Shown: positions 17,523 through 28,080 of the stretch, piece by piece
How the letters are laid out: each line of letters starts with the position of its first letter
How positions within the stretch are numbered: position 1 is the stretch's first letter
Source: Pseudolabrys sp.
Lineage (GTDB): Bacteria; Pseudomonadota; Alphaproteobacteria; Rhizobiales; Xanthobacteraceae
NCBI GenBank assembly: GCA_022841665.1
Contig: JALHRB010000009.1
Span: forward strand, 37,635-101,634
DNA length: 64,000 bases
Reading direction: 5' to 3'
Translations under genes and position numbers: made by a program
The notes under the pieces: model-generated
The model's database searches: none
Told to the model about the DNA's origin: nothing
What the model saw: the letters and a program-made list of their open reading frames with translations, nothing else

Positions 17523-18335
17523 TTAATACCCCCGCGTCCCCTCGATCGCCGCGACGTAGCGCGCCACCGATTTCTCCAACACCCGCTTGCCGTCCTTCGG
17601 GATGACGCGGTCGAAGTAGTGGCCGTAGATGATGTCGAAGGGGAACGGCTTGAGCGCGTTGCCGATGCCTTCCACTTCGCGCTTCGACAGCGGGATGAAG
17701 TTCGGATAGCTGCGCATGAACGACACCCATTTGCGGTCGGTGGTGATCGACAGGACATCGCCGGCGCAGACGACGCCGCGCCCTTGCGCCCCGCCCGCCC
17801 AGTGCATCACCGTGCCGCCGGGGAAGTGACCGCCGCAGCGCACCAGCGTGACGCCATCCCAGAGCTTGAGCGTGTCGCCGTCCCAGTGCTTCACCGCCGG
17901 GCCGGGCCGCATGACCCATTCCTTGTCGGCGGCGTGCAGATGGATCGGGCAATCGAAGGCGCGCGCCCATTCGTGCATCGCCGTGTAGAAATGCGGATGC
18001 GAGATGGCGATGGCCTTGAGCCCCCCGAGACCCCTGATCAGCGTGACGGTGGCGGCATCGAGCGTTGAGACGCAGTCCCACAGAATGTTGCCGCCTTCCG
18101 TGCGCACCAGCAGCGCGCGCTGGCCGATGGCAAAGCCGGCGCCGATGCCGATGATGCCGGTGCCGTATTCGTGGAAGGCGTTCATGTGGCTGTTGGCCAG
18201 CCCTTCCAATGTGGTCCAGGTCTGGCCGCGCGGCGGCACGTATTGCCGCTCCTCCTCGCAGATGACGCATTGCGCGGGCGGCGCGGCGCTTTCCGGATAT
18301 TGCGTGCCGCAGGCGGTGCAGATGAAGAGGTGCAT
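17523..18335 (-). CDS. MBL-fold protein with an N-terminal four-cysteine zinc ribbon
   Basis: This 270-residue protein opens with a rubredoxin-like pair of CxxC motifs (CTACGTQYP ... CVICEEE), followed by a metallo-beta-lactamase fold. The usual HxHxDH metal motif reads SHPHFYTAMHEW, so at most part of the metal site is kept. Later segments are CGGHFPGGTVMHW and the aspartate in VCAGDVL. I recall a family with a similar SHPHYY motif, so the variation may be functional. It lies downstream of prpE on the same strand. Substrate unknown. Confidence 0.75.
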   Translation of the reverse strand: MHLFICTACGTQYPESAAPPAQCVICEEERQYVPPRGQTWTTLEGLANSHMNAFHEYGTGIIGIGAGFAIGQRALLVRTEGGNILWDCVSTLDAATVTLIRGLGGLKAIAISHPHFYTAMHEWARAFDCPIHLHAADKEWVMRPGPAVKHWDGDTLKLWDGVTLVRCGGHFPGGTVMHWAGGAQGRGVVCAGDVLSITTDRKWVSFMRSYPNFIPLSKREVEGIGNALKPFPFDIIYGHYFDRVIPKDGKRVLEKSVARYVAAIEGTRGY

Positions 18336-18377
18336 GGGCGTGGGCCTTATTAGATTGTTGGTCGGCTATAACTTGAA

Positions 18378-20294
<1,917 letters not shown>

Positions 20295-20406
20295 TCTTTC
20301 GTCTCCCTAGGGCCTTTTGGCCCCGATTGTGGAACGGCCGGCATGCGCAAACAAGGCTGGCGCGGCGCCGCCGCCTGGGCTTTGATCCGGCGCAATATTC
20401 TTCCTT

Positions 20407-20584
20407 GTCATTCCGGGGCGCGAGCGTAAGCGAGCGAACCCGGAATCCAGAGCCACATGAAAGGCTTTGCGGGGCGCCCCTGGATTCCGGGTTCGCGCCA
20501 CTGATCTCGGGTTTACCCGAGATCAGCACTTAAGGTACCCAAGTCGGCTATAGCCGACTTGGGTACGGCGCGCCCCGGAATGAC
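20407..20584. repeat. Family A palindromic repeat carrying a nested insert
   Basis: The left half, centre and right arms match the copies at 14380 and 17414. In the right hairpin the loop bases between GTTCGCGCC and CGGCGCGCC are replaced by about 67 bp containing two further hairpins (20501-20566). The repeat ends 9 bp before the TauE gene start. Confidence 0.92.
20501..20566. repeat. Nested double-hairpin element, copy 1
   Basis: Hairpin one (20501-20526) is 26 bp with core CTCGGG/CCCGAG around TTTA. Hairpin two (20535-20566) is 32 bp with core AAGTCGG/CCGACTT around CTATAG. The 8-bp link is CACTTAAG. The same two cores in the same order occur on the opposite strand at 60630-60695. Confidence 0.85.
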
Positions 20585-20593
20585 CGGACTGAA

Positions 20594-21361
20594 GTGACCA
20601 TCATCACCGACCCCCTGTTCTACCTGCTGGCGATCCCCGCCGTGGTGTCGCTCGGGCTGTCGAAAGGCGGCTTCGCGGGCGTTGGCCAGATGGCGACGCC
20701 GCTGGTCGCGCTGGCCATGCCGCCGCTGGAAGCGGCCGCCGTCATGCTGCCGATCATGATCGTGCAGGACGTCAACGCGGTGTGGGTCTACCGCAAGGAA
20801 TGGAACGGCCGCCTGCTCGCCTATCTGATCCCGGGCGCGGTGCTCGGCGTCGCGCTCGCCGGCTGGCTGGCCGCCTACGTCTCGGACGCCGCCGTGCGCG
20901 TCTTCATCGGCGCCTTCACCATCGCCTTCGTGCTCTATTACTGGTTCGGCGCCCGCTTCATCGTGCCGCGCGCGCGCACGCCGGGCGTCGCTGGCGGGCT
21001 GTTCTGGGGCGCGCTGTCGGGCTTCACCTCGACCATCTGCCAGGCCGGCGGGCCGCCCTACCAGGTCTATGCGATGTCGATGGGCTTGCCGAAGATGGTG
21101 TTCGTCTCCACCACCGCCATCTTCTTCGCCGCCATGAACCTGATGAAACTGGTGCCCTATGTCGCGCTCGGGCAGTTCTCGATCGCCGGGCTCGGCACGT
21201 CATTGATACTGCTGCCGCTCGCGCTGGCGATGAACCAGGTCGGCTTCTGGCTGGTGCGCACCATACCGCAGGCGCTGTTCTACAAAATCATCATGGTCGT
21301 GCTGCTGCTGATCTCGGTCGCGCTGCTGCATTCGGGCGTGCTCGGGCTCTGGCAAAGCTGA
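20594..21361 (+). CDS. TauE/SafE-family sulfite exporter-like permease
   Basis: This 255-residue inner-membrane protein has about eight hydrophobic helices in two similar halves. Family landmarks are LGLSKGGFAGVGQMATPLVALAMPP in the first half and GFTSTICQAGGPPYQVY in the second. TauE/SafE proteins move organic or inorganic sulfur anions or other small acids. The GTG start lies close to the end of a repeat element that fills its upstream region. Confidence 0.9.
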   Translation: MTIITDPLFYLLAIPAVVSLGLSKGGFAGVGQMATPLVALAMPPLEAAAVMLPIMIVQDVNAVWVYRKEWNGRLLAYLIPGAVLGVALAGWLAAYVSDAAVRVFIGAFTIAFVLYYWFGARFIVPRARTPGVAGGLFWGALSGFTSTICQAGGPPYQVYAMSMGLPKMVFVSTTAIFFAAMNLMKLVPYVALGQFSIAGLGTSLILLPLALAMNQVGFWLVRTIPQALFYKIIMVVLLLISVALLHSGVLGLWQS

Positions 21362-21422
21362 CACGGCGATTGATTGCCGGCCCCGCGCTTCGTAGTTTAA
21401 CCCCGTGAGGGGACCCGAAACT

Positions 21423-23051
21423 ATGGCGAAAACGCCCTATGACACCGATCTCGACCGCAATCCGGCCAATTACCAGCCGCTGACGCCGCTCGGCTTCCTG
21501 GAGCGCGCGGCGGCCGTATTCCCCGGCCACACCGCGATCATCCACGGTCCCTTGCGCCGATCCTACGCGGAGTTCTACGCGCGCACGCGGCGGCTCGCCT
21601 CGGCGCTGGCCAAGCACGGCATCAAGCGCGGCGACACGGTGTCGGCTTTTCTCGCCAATACGCCGGCCATGCTCGAATGCCACTACGGCGTGCCGATGGC
21701 CCAAGGCGTGCTCAACACGCTGAACACGCGGCTGGACGCAGCCATCATCGCCTTCTCGCTCGACCACGCCGAGGCCAAGGTCGTCATCACCGACCGCGAA
21801 TACTCCAAGGTGATGAAGGAGGCGCTCAGCCTCGCCAAGGTGAAGCCGCTGGTGATCGACTACGACGATCCCGAATACACGGGCGCCGGCGAACGGCTCG
21901 GCGCCATCGAATACGAGAACTTCGTCGCGCAAGGCGATCCGGATTACGCCTGGCAGATGCCGGGCGACGAATGGGACGCCATCACGCTCAACTACACCTC
22001 GGGCACCACCGGCGACCCCAAGGGCGTGGTCTATCATCACCGCGGCGCGCACCTGCTCGCCGTCGGCAACGTCGTCACCTGCTCCATGGGCAAGCATCCG
22101 GTGTACCTGTGGACGCTGCCGATGTTCCACTGCAACGGCTGGTGCTTCCCGTGGTCGATTTCGGTGGTGGCCGGCACGCATGTCTGCCTGCGCGCCGTGC
22201 GCGCGGCCGCGATGTACGACGCCATCGCCACGCACAAGGTCACGCATCTGTGCGGCGCGCCGATCGTGATGGCGACCTTGCTCAACGCGCCATCGCAGGA
22301 GAAGCGGCCCCTGCCCCACGTGGTCGAGTTCTTCACCGCCGCCGCGCCGCCGCCGGAGGCCGTGCTCGCCGCCATGAAGGAGGCGGGCTTCAACGTCACC
22401 CATCTGTACGGCCTGACCGAATGCTACGGCCCGGCGGTGGTGAACGACTGGCACGCCGAATGGGATGCGCTGCCGGCCGCCGAGCAGGCCGCCAAGAAAT
22501 CGCGCCAGGGCGTGCGCTACGGCGCGCTGGAGGCGCTCGACGTGCTGGATCCCGAAAGCATGGCGCCGGTGCGGCGCGACGGCGAGACGCTCGGCGAAGT
22601 GATGATGCGCGGCAACGTGGTGATGAAGGGCTATCTCAAAAACAAATCTTCGACCGACAAGGCCTTCGAAGGCGGCTGGTTTCACACCGGCGACCTCGGC
22701 GTCATGCATCCCGACGGCTACATCCAGCTCAAGGACCGCTCCAAGGACATCATCATTTCGGGCGGCGAGAACATTTCATCCATCGAGGTGGAAGACGCGC
22801 TCTACAAGCATCCCGCCGTCAGCGCCGCCGCGGTGGTGGCCAAGCCCGACGACAAATGGGGCGAGACCCCGTGCGCCTTCGTCGAGCTCAAGCCCGGCGC
22901 GCAGGCGAGCGCGGACGAACTGATGCAATGGTGCAAGAAGAATTTGGCGGCCTACAAATGCCCGCGCTACGTCGTGTTCGCGGAAATTCCGAAGACGAGC
23001 ACGGGGAAGATTCAGAAATTCAAGTTGAGGGAGATGGCAAAGGCGGTGTGA
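21423..23051 (+). CDS. AMP-forming acyl-CoA synthetase (medium-chain / DmdB-like)
   Basis: This 542-residue enzyme couples a carboxylic acid to CoA. Motifs are YTSGTTGDPKGVVYHHRG (about residue 180), GLTECYGP, GGENISSIEVEDAL and the catalytic lysine in PKTSTGKIQKFKLRE. The pattern fits the medium-chain acyl-CoA or methylthiopropionate-CoA ligase group; the substrate is not certain. GAGGGG is 10 bp before the ATG at 21423. A crotonase gene follows 22 bp downstream, suggesting a beta-oxidation-like pair. Confidence 0.88.
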   Translation: MAKTPYDTDLDRNPANYQPLTPLGFLERAAAVFPGHTAIIHGPLRRSYAEFYARTRRLASALAKHGIKRGDTVSAFLANTPAMLECHYGVPMAQGVLNTLNTRLDAAIIAFSLDHAEAKVVITDREYSKVMKEALSLAKVKPLVIDYDDPEYTGAGERLGAIEYENFVAQGDPDYAWQMPGDEWDAITLNYTSGTTGDPKGVVYHHRGAHLLAVGNVVTCSMGKHPVYLWTLPMFHCNGWCFPWSISVVAGTHVCLRAVRAAAMYDAIATHKVTHLCGAPIVMATLLNAPSQEKRPLPHVVEFFTAAAPPPEAVLAAMKEAGFNVTHLYGLTECYGPAVVNDWHAEWDALPAAEQAAKKSRQGVRYGALEALDVLDPESMAPVRRDGETLGEVMMRGNVVMKGYLKNKSSTDKAFEGGWFHTGDLGVMHPDGYIQLKDRSKDIIISGGENISSIEVEDALYKHPAVSAAAVVAKPDDKWGETPCAFVELKPGAQASADELMQWCKKNLAAYKCPRYVVFAEIPKTSTGKIQKFKLREMAKAV

Positions 23052-23073
23052 GGCCTCTCTCCAGGAACGGCAA

Positions 23074-23820
23074 ATGCCCGACATCCTCATCGACACCGAA
23101 GGCCCGGTCCGCATCGTCCGGATGAACAGGCCGGAGAAGAAGAACGCGCTGACGCTCGCCATGTACGAGACGATGGCGGCGGCGATCGAGGACGCGGGCA
23201 AGGACGCGGGTGTGCGCTGCCTGTTGATCGCGGGCGCGCCTGACGTCTTCTGCGCCGGCAACGACCTCAACGATTTCGTCGCCATGGCGCAGAGCGGCGC
23301 GCTCGGCACGCCCGTTATCCGCTTCCTGCATACGCTGGCGCGCTGCGACAAGCCGCTGGTCGCCGCGGTGAGCGGCAACGCGGTCGGCGTCGGCACCACC
23401 ATGCTCCTGCATTGCGACCAGGTGATCGCCAGCGAGACCGCGACGATGATGACGCCTTTCGTGTCGCTCGGTTTGCTGCCCGAGGCCGGCTCCAGCCTGA
23501 TCGCGCCGCGGCTGATGGGACACGCGCGGGCTTACAGTCTGCTGGTGATGGGCAAGCCTTTATCCGCGGCGGAGGGGAAAGCCGCGGGCATCGTCAATGC
23601 GGTCGTCCCCGCCGCCGAGCTGGATGTGCGGGCGCTCGCCGTCGCGCGCGACATCGCGGCAATGCCGTCCGACAGCGCGACCATCGCACGGCGGCTGATG
23701 CGGGGCTCGGTGGACGAGATTGTCGCACGCATCGACGCGGAGGCCGACGCATTCAGAGCCCGGCTTGAGTCGCGTGAAGCACAAGCCGCCTTCGCGGCAT
23801 TTCTAAGCCGGAAACGGTAG
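23074..23820 (+). CDS. Enoyl-CoA hydratase/isomerase family protein
   Basis: This 248-residue crotonase-fold enzyme has RPEKKNALTLAMYE, the oxyanion-hole segment FCAGNDLNDF (about residue 65) and NAVGVGTTMLLHCD. The glutamate in LGLLPEAGSSL is placed as in enoyl-CoA isomerases, so isomerase activity is as likely as hydratase. It is probably co-transcribed with the acyl-CoA synthetase. Confidence 0.9.
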   Translation: MPDILIDTEGPVRIVRMNRPEKKNALTLAMYETMAAAIEDAGKDAGVRCLLIAGAPDVFCAGNDLNDFVAMAQSGALGTPVIRFLHTLARCDKPLVAAVSGNAVGVGTTMLLHCDQVIASETATMMTPFVSLGLLPEAGSSLIAPRLMGHARAYSLLVMGKPLSAAEGKAAGIVNAVVPAAELDVRALAVARDIAAMPSDSATIARRLMRGSVDEIVARIDAEADAFRARLESREAQAAFAAFLSRKR

Positions 23821-23837
23821 GAGCTACGCCGCCTCAG

Positions 23838-23902
23838 CGCCGGGACAAGCCCGGCCATGACGGTGTGATACTTGCTCTCCGACGGATCATGCCCGGCCAT
23901 AA
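23838..23902. repeat. Decayed dispersed palindromic repeat
   Basis: CCGGGACAAGCCCGGCCATGACGG and a second CATGCCCGGCCATAACGG relate this to the CCGGG-TCAAG-CCCGG repeats at 25284 and 54968, but the arms no longer pair well. It looks like an old copy. Confidence 0.5.
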
Positions 23903-24017
23903 CGGCGACGGCAGTCCCGTGTTTCGCTTCGCCCACCCAGGCCACCGGCTGTGAAGCACGCCCCATTTATCTTTACAACAATATCGGCAGGCCAATAGAT
24001 TACCTGCCAGGTGCCGG

Positions 24018-24854
24018 GTGAGAGCATCGGGGGGGCCTGTCGTGTCAGTGCGTGTAGCGTCGCTGTTTGCCAGCGCGGCTTGTATTTTATTTTTCATGAC
24101 CGAAGCCGGGAAAGCCGCCGAGAAAATGCCGGCGATAGACGGCGTCAATTACGTCTTCGAAAACGTGGCCGGTTCGATTTCCGATAAGTCGCTTTACGCA
24201 TCGAGCGGGCTGGTGGCGATACCGCTTGGCGGCCCCTATGGTCTCGAAATCACGGGCGCGGGCGGCAGCTTCAACGACCGGGGCATCGGTCTTGCGGGCC
24301 TCAATCTGTTCTGGCGCGATCCGGCCCAGGGCCGGCTCGGGTTCATATCCCGTTATCAGTATTTCGACAGCCACATCGGTGGCTTCAATGGCTACCACAT
24401 CGGCGGCGAGGCCGAACACTACTTCGGCCGCTTCACCCTGAGCGGAACGGCAGGCGTTTCCGGTCACGCGTCATTGAACGGTTCGTACAATTCCGTCCCG
24501 GTCAGCGTGTCCAGCAAATCGGGATTCTTCGACGAAGCCACGCTCAAGTATTACCCTCAGGATAATCTGTCGCTCTCCATCGGCCACGTATATGCAAACG
24601 ACAAACATGGCATGACATTGGGTGCGGAATACGGCATTCCATTCGGCACGACGATGGCCGGCCTATTTATAAATACTTCGCTCCAAAGCGGGAGCACATC
24701 GGTGATGGGTGGCCTACGCCTATATGTGGGACAGCACGATAAGACCCTCATACGGCGCAATCGCGAAGATGATCTGGTCGCGCAAGCGGCAGTTTACATC
24801 GGCATTTCACTCGTCGCGATGCTGCGCGAATACATACATGTCAACGGACGTTAA
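24018..24854 (+). CDS. Secreted, probably outer-membrane beta-barrel-like protein of unknown function
   Basis: This 278-residue protein has a signal-like hydrophobic start (SLFASAACILFFMTEAGKAAE). Its body is rich in Gly, Ser, Tyr and Phe in alternating short stretches, such as GLEITGAGGSFNDRGIGLAGLNLFW and HYFGRFTLSGTAGVSG, as in outer-membrane strands. GTG at 24042 is an alternative start. Base composition is visibly less GC-rich than its neighbours and repeats flank it. I do not recognise the family. Confidence 0.65.
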   Translation: MRASGGPVVSVRVASLFASAACILFFMTEAGKAAEKMPAIDGVNYVFENVAGSISDKSLYASSGLVAIPLGGPYGLEITGAGGSFNDRGIGLAGLNLFWRDPAQGRLGFISRYQYFDSHIGGFNGYHIGGEAEHYFGRFTLSGTAGVSGHASLNGSYNSVPVSVSSKSGFFDEATLKYYPQDNLSLSIGHVYANDKHGMTLGAEYGIPFGTTMAGLFINTSLQSGSTSVMGGLRLYVGQHDKTLIRRNREDDLVAQAAVYIGISLVAMLREYIHVNGR

Positions 24855-24892
24855 TCGGTAGATCGACCATCTTTCCATCTTTGTTCGCTTGC

Positions 24893-25150
24893 CTAAAACG
24901 GCCGGCTGTTCAACATCTGGTCGAGCATCCTTTGGTGGCCGCGCCCTTCATTGGCGTGCTGGTTGGAGAGTCGTTTGCGGCAATCTTCATACGCCGGAGA
25001 ACCGGGCGTTACGCCGGACGACCGGCAGTTCGCGTCATCGGCTGCCACCCTCTCCTGCTCCGCCGCCGCCAGGTTCGCGGTCCGCGCCTCATCGTATTGC
25101 GCGCAGCCGGCGAGAGACGTCAGAACCACGAGCGCTGCCGCAAACCACAT
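24893..25150 (-). CDS. Small lipoprotein
   Basis: This 85-residue protein has a short hydrophobic start ending in the lipobox LAGC (LVVLTSLAGCAQYDEA). The remaining 70 residues are hydrophilic, with two cysteines (NCRSSG and YEDCRKRL). It should be anchored in the envelope by lipid. Function unknown. Confidence 0.7.
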   Translation of the reverse strand: MWFAAALVVLTSLAGCAQYDEARTANLAAAEQERVAADDANCRSSGVTPGSPAYEDCRKRLSNQHANEGRGHQRMLDQMLNSRPF

Positions 25151-25283
25151 GTCAAGTCTCCTTGCACCACGCCTAATTCACTCACGCGCACCTGCCGCCG
25201 CGCCAAGGTATCGCAGACCCTTCTCGAACAATATGCAGCGTCAGCGAAATCCGGAACTGCCGATCCCGCATGCCGCGGAGTCT

Positions 25284-25389
25284 TGTCATGGCCGGGCTTG
25301 TCCCGGCCATCCCGATTCCAGTGGCACCGCCCTGCCCGCCTAAAACGAGATCACCGGGTCACGGCGCTGCGCGCCGGCCCGGTGATGAC
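25284..25389. repeat. Dispersed two-hairpin palindromic repeat, variant
   Basis: The left hairpin is GTCATGGCCGGG-CTTGT-CCCGGCCAT and the right is ATCACCGGG ... CCCGGTGATGAC with an inner GGCGCTGCGCGCC. The overall form is the same as family A (GTCAT ... ATGAC ends) but the stems differ. It accounts for much of the 270-bp gap between two small envelope genes. Confidence 0.75.
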
Positions 25390-25420
25390 AAACACGAAAT
25401 CGGAAGCTTGCGTCCCGTGC

Positions 25421-25747
25421 CTACCAGCGGCCGTCGCGGTAGTAGGGATTGAACATGTTGTTCGGATTATATTGCTCGTTGAACGACGGGCGAGTGCCGA
25501 ACTGGAGCGTCGTGTTGCCCTCCCGCATCGTGGCCTGTCCGTTGCCGTAATTGAAGCGCGAGTCCGGCGCGTTGTTGGGCACCTTCGGAATGTCGAGATC
25601 CTTGTAGCCGCTACGGGCCCCGGCGCTACCGCCGTCGGCATCCTGGAACGTAAAAGCCTGCGCCGCGGCGGAGGCGGACACGGCAAGCCCCAGCGCCGCG
25701 GCGAAAACGGTGGCGCGGTGCAGACTGCGCAAAGTGCGTTTCGTCAT
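25421..25747 (-). CDS. Small secreted protein
   Basis: This 108-residue protein has a signal peptide (ATVFAAALGLAVSASAAAQA). The mature part is Asn/Gly/Tyr/Pro-rich (RFNYGNGQATMREGNTTLQF, NMFNPYYRDGRW). The start at 25747 (MTKRTLRSLH) places the signal correctly. I do not recognise the family. Confidence 0.7.
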   Translation of the reverse strand: MTKRTLRSLHRATVFAAALGLAVSASAAAQAFTFQDADGGSAGARSGYKDLDIPKVPNNAPDSRFNYGNGQATMREGNTTLQFGTRPSFNEQYNPNNMFNPYYRDGRW

Positions 25748-25857
25748 GAGTTTCCTCGTAGGACCCGGCTCGGCGAATATCAAGCACCCACAATATGGCC
25801 GCAGGGCGGCATTGTCACGCGCCGCCCTGCCCGGATAACCGTTGGCGGATGAAGGCG

Positions 25858-26829
25858 TTACTCGGCCTTGAGCCCGAGCCCCTTGACCACGGCGCTCCAC
25901 TTCTTCTCTTCCTTGTCGATGTCGGCGGCGTAATCGGCCGGCGTGCCCGGCAGCGATTCGGCGCCTTCGGTGACGAGCCGTTTTTTCACGTCGGCGGAGG
26001 CAAGCGCCGCGTTGAGCGCCTTGTTCAGCTTCTCGACGATCGGCTTCGGCGTGCCGGCCGGCGCGATCAGGCCGTAGCGCAGCGCCACCTCGAAGCCGGG
26101 CAGCGTTTCGGCGACCGCCGGCAATTCCGGCAGCAGCGCCGAGCGCTTAGGGCTGGTGACGGCGAGCCCGCGCAGCTTGCCGCCCTGGACATTGCCGATC
26201 GCCGCCGGAATTGGCGCAAAGCTCATCGGGATGTGGCCGCCGATGAGGTCGTTCATGGCCGGGCCCGAGCCCTTGTAGGGGACGTGGACAAGCTTGATGC
26301 CGGATGCACTGGCGAACAGCTCGGCGGCGAGATGGTTGGCGGTGCCGACGCCGGGCGAGCCGTAGGTCAGCGGGTTCGGCGATTTTTTGGCGTAGGCGAT
26401 GAACTCGGCCACCGTCTTGGCCGGCACCGACGGATGCACCAGCAGCACGCTGGGCGCGGTGCCGATCATGCCGATCGGCTCGAAGTCCTTGCGCACGTCG
26501 TAGCCGGCGTTCGGATAGAGACTCGGCGCGATCGACAGCGTGCCGGTATAGCCGAGGCCGATGGTGTAGCCGTCGGGCGCCGCCTTTGCCACCGCGCGCG
26601 TGCCGAGCGTGCCGCCGGCGCCGCCGCGGTTGTCGACCACGATCTGCTGGCCGAGCGTCTGCGCGAGCTGGTCGGCGACGTTGCGCGCCATCACGGTGGT
26701 GCTGCCGCCCGGCGGGAACGGCACGATCAGCGTGATCGGGCGCGTGGGATAATCCTGCGCAGACGCGGACGACAGCGCGCTCGCGAGCGCGAGGCCGGCA
26801 AGCATGACCATTCTCACAACGGACAGCAT
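25858..26829 (-). CDS. Bug-family tripartite tricarboxylate transporter receptor (TctC-like), copy 1
   Basis: This 323-residue periplasmic binding protein has a signal peptide ending in ASAQ, then the family opening DYPTRPITLIVPFPPGGSTT. VDNRGGAGGTLGTRAVAKAAPDGYTIGLGY and PYKGSGPAMNDLIGGH are the ligand-loop motifs. Bug receptors bind carboxylates or related small molecules. No TctA/TctB membrane genes are in the window. A paralogue lies directly upstream on the same strand. Confidence 0.92.
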   Translation of the reverse strand: MLSVVRMVMLAGLALASALSSASAQDYPTRPITLIVPFPPGGSTTVMARNVADQLAQTLGQQIVVDNRGGAGGTLGTRAVAKAAPDGYTIGLGYTGTLSIAPSLYPNAGYDVRKDFEPIGMIGTAPSVLLVHPSVPAKTVAEFIAYAKKSPNPLTYGSPGVGTANHLAAELFASASGIKLVHVPYKGSGPAMNDLIGGHIPMSFAPIPAAIGNVQGGKLRGLAVTSPKRSALLPELPAVAETLPGFEVALRYGLIAPAGTPKPIVEKLNKALNAALASADVKKRLVTEGAESLPGTPADYAADIDKEEKKWSAVVKGLGLKAE

Positions 26830-26865
26830 GGCGTTTCCCCACAAGTTGGCGTCGGATGGACGCGG

Positions 26866-27846
26866 CTATTCGACCTTGAGGTTAAGCTTCTTGACGAGGT
26901 CGCCCCACATCTTTTCTTCCTTGGCGATCACAGCCGCGTATTCAGCGGACGTCGAGGCCAGCGGATCGCCGCCGGCGTGGTTGATCTGCTGCTTGACGTC
27001 GTCGAGCGCAACCAGCTTGCGGAGTTCGGCGCTCAACTTGTCGACGATCTCCTGCGGCGTGCCGGCGGGAGCAAGCAAGCCATAGGTCAGCACCGCCTCA
27101 AAACCCGCCATTCCGGTCTGGTCGGCTGTCGGTACATTTGGCAGCAGCGAAAAGCGCTTCTTGCTGGTGACGGCGATGGCCGTCAGCTTGCCGGCGCCGA
27201 TGTTGCCCAGGGCCGGCGGCAGCACGCCAAAGACCACCGGCACATGGTTGCCGAGCAGGTCGTTCATCAGCGGGGCAGTGCCTTTGTACGGAATGATCGT
27301 GAAATCCAGGCCGGTCTGCGCCTTGAACAGCTGCGCCGTGAGATAGCCGCCGGTGCCGACAGCCGACGTACCGACGTTCAGTGCGGCTCCCTTCTCCTTG
27401 GCAATCTTGATGAAGTCAGCAACCGTCTTGGCCGGGAAAGAAGGATGGGCGATCAATGCGACCGGCAACTCACCAACCATGCCGATCGGCACGAACTGCT
27501 TGTCCGGCTCGATTTTCATGTTGACGTAGAGAGACGGGTTGATGGCCATCGTGCCGGTGTGACCGAGCAGCAGCGTATAGCCGTCAGGTGCGGCGCGGGC
27601 GACAGCATTGGTGCCAAGCGTACCGCCGGCGCCGCCCTTGTTTTCGACAACGAACTGCTGCTTCAGCTGGCCTGTGAGCTTTTGCGCCACCACGCGCGCC
27701 AGCGCGTCCACGCCGCCGGCGGGCGGGAACGGCACGACAATCGTGACCGGGCGGCTCGGATAGTCGCTGGCGCCGGCGCCGCCGAGGGCGGCGAGGCTGA
27801 AAAGCAGAGCGAACAGTCCACGGCGGGCCGCGGCAACCAAGCGCAT
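26866..27846 (-). CDS. Bug-family tripartite tricarboxylate transporter receptor (TctC-like), copy 2
   Basis: This 326-residue protein has a signal peptide and the opening DYPSRPVTIVVPFPPAGGVD, with VENKGGAGGTLGTNAVARAAP and PYKGTAPLMNDLLGNH. It aligns with copy 1 along the whole length, so the pair arose by tandem duplication or joint acquisition. GGGAGGA is well placed before the ATG at 27846; longer open sequence upstream is not used. Ligand unknown. Confidence 0.92.
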   Translation of the reverse strand: MRLVAAARRGLFALLFSLAALGGAGASDYPSRPVTIVVPFPPAGGVDALARVVAQKLTGQLKQQFVVENKGGAGGTLGTNAVARAAPDGYTLLLGHTGTMAINPSLYVNMKIEPDKQFVPIGMVGELPVALIAHPSFPAKTVADFIKIAKEKGAALNVGTSAVGTGGYLTAQLFKAQTGLDFTIIPYKGTAPLMNDLLGNHVPVVFGVLPPALGNIGAGKLTAIAVTSKKRFSLLPNVPTADQTGMAGFEAVLTYGLLAPAGTPQEIVDKLSAELRKLVALDDVKQQINHAGGDPLASTSAEYAAVIAKEEKMWGDLVKKLNLKVE

Positions 27847-27989
27847 CGGCGTTCCTCCCTGGGACGAGGCATTAAGAGCCGCTGTGCAGCCACTTCTGCT
27901 TGTATCCACATGGTGCAATCGGAAACGACAATGTGCAATCGGAAACCGCGGCGGCCGGGGCTGCAAAACCGCAAAACCGCCGCCTCGCG

Positions 27990-28067
27990 CTAGTGGAGCG
28001 GATTTGACGTTCGCTACCCGCTAGCCGCAAAAATCTTAAGCGAACGTCAAATCCAAAGCTCCACTAG
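27990..28067. repeat. CTAG-ended long inverted repeat, copy 1
   Basis: The outer arms are CTAGTGGAGC and GCTCCACTAG; the inner arms are GGATTTGACGTTCGCT and AGCGAACGTCAAATCC. Three extra bases (AAA) break the right side. It is 78 bp with a loop of about 22 bases, has no coding capacity, and resembles a miniature element. Confidence 0.88.
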
Positions 28068-28080
28068 CAACAATAACTTG

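Noticed and set aside
17523..18335. The MBL protein as a standard glyoxalase II.
   Set aside because: The HxHxDH motif is replaced by SHPHFYT and an N-terminal four-cysteine ribbon is present, so it is a different branch.
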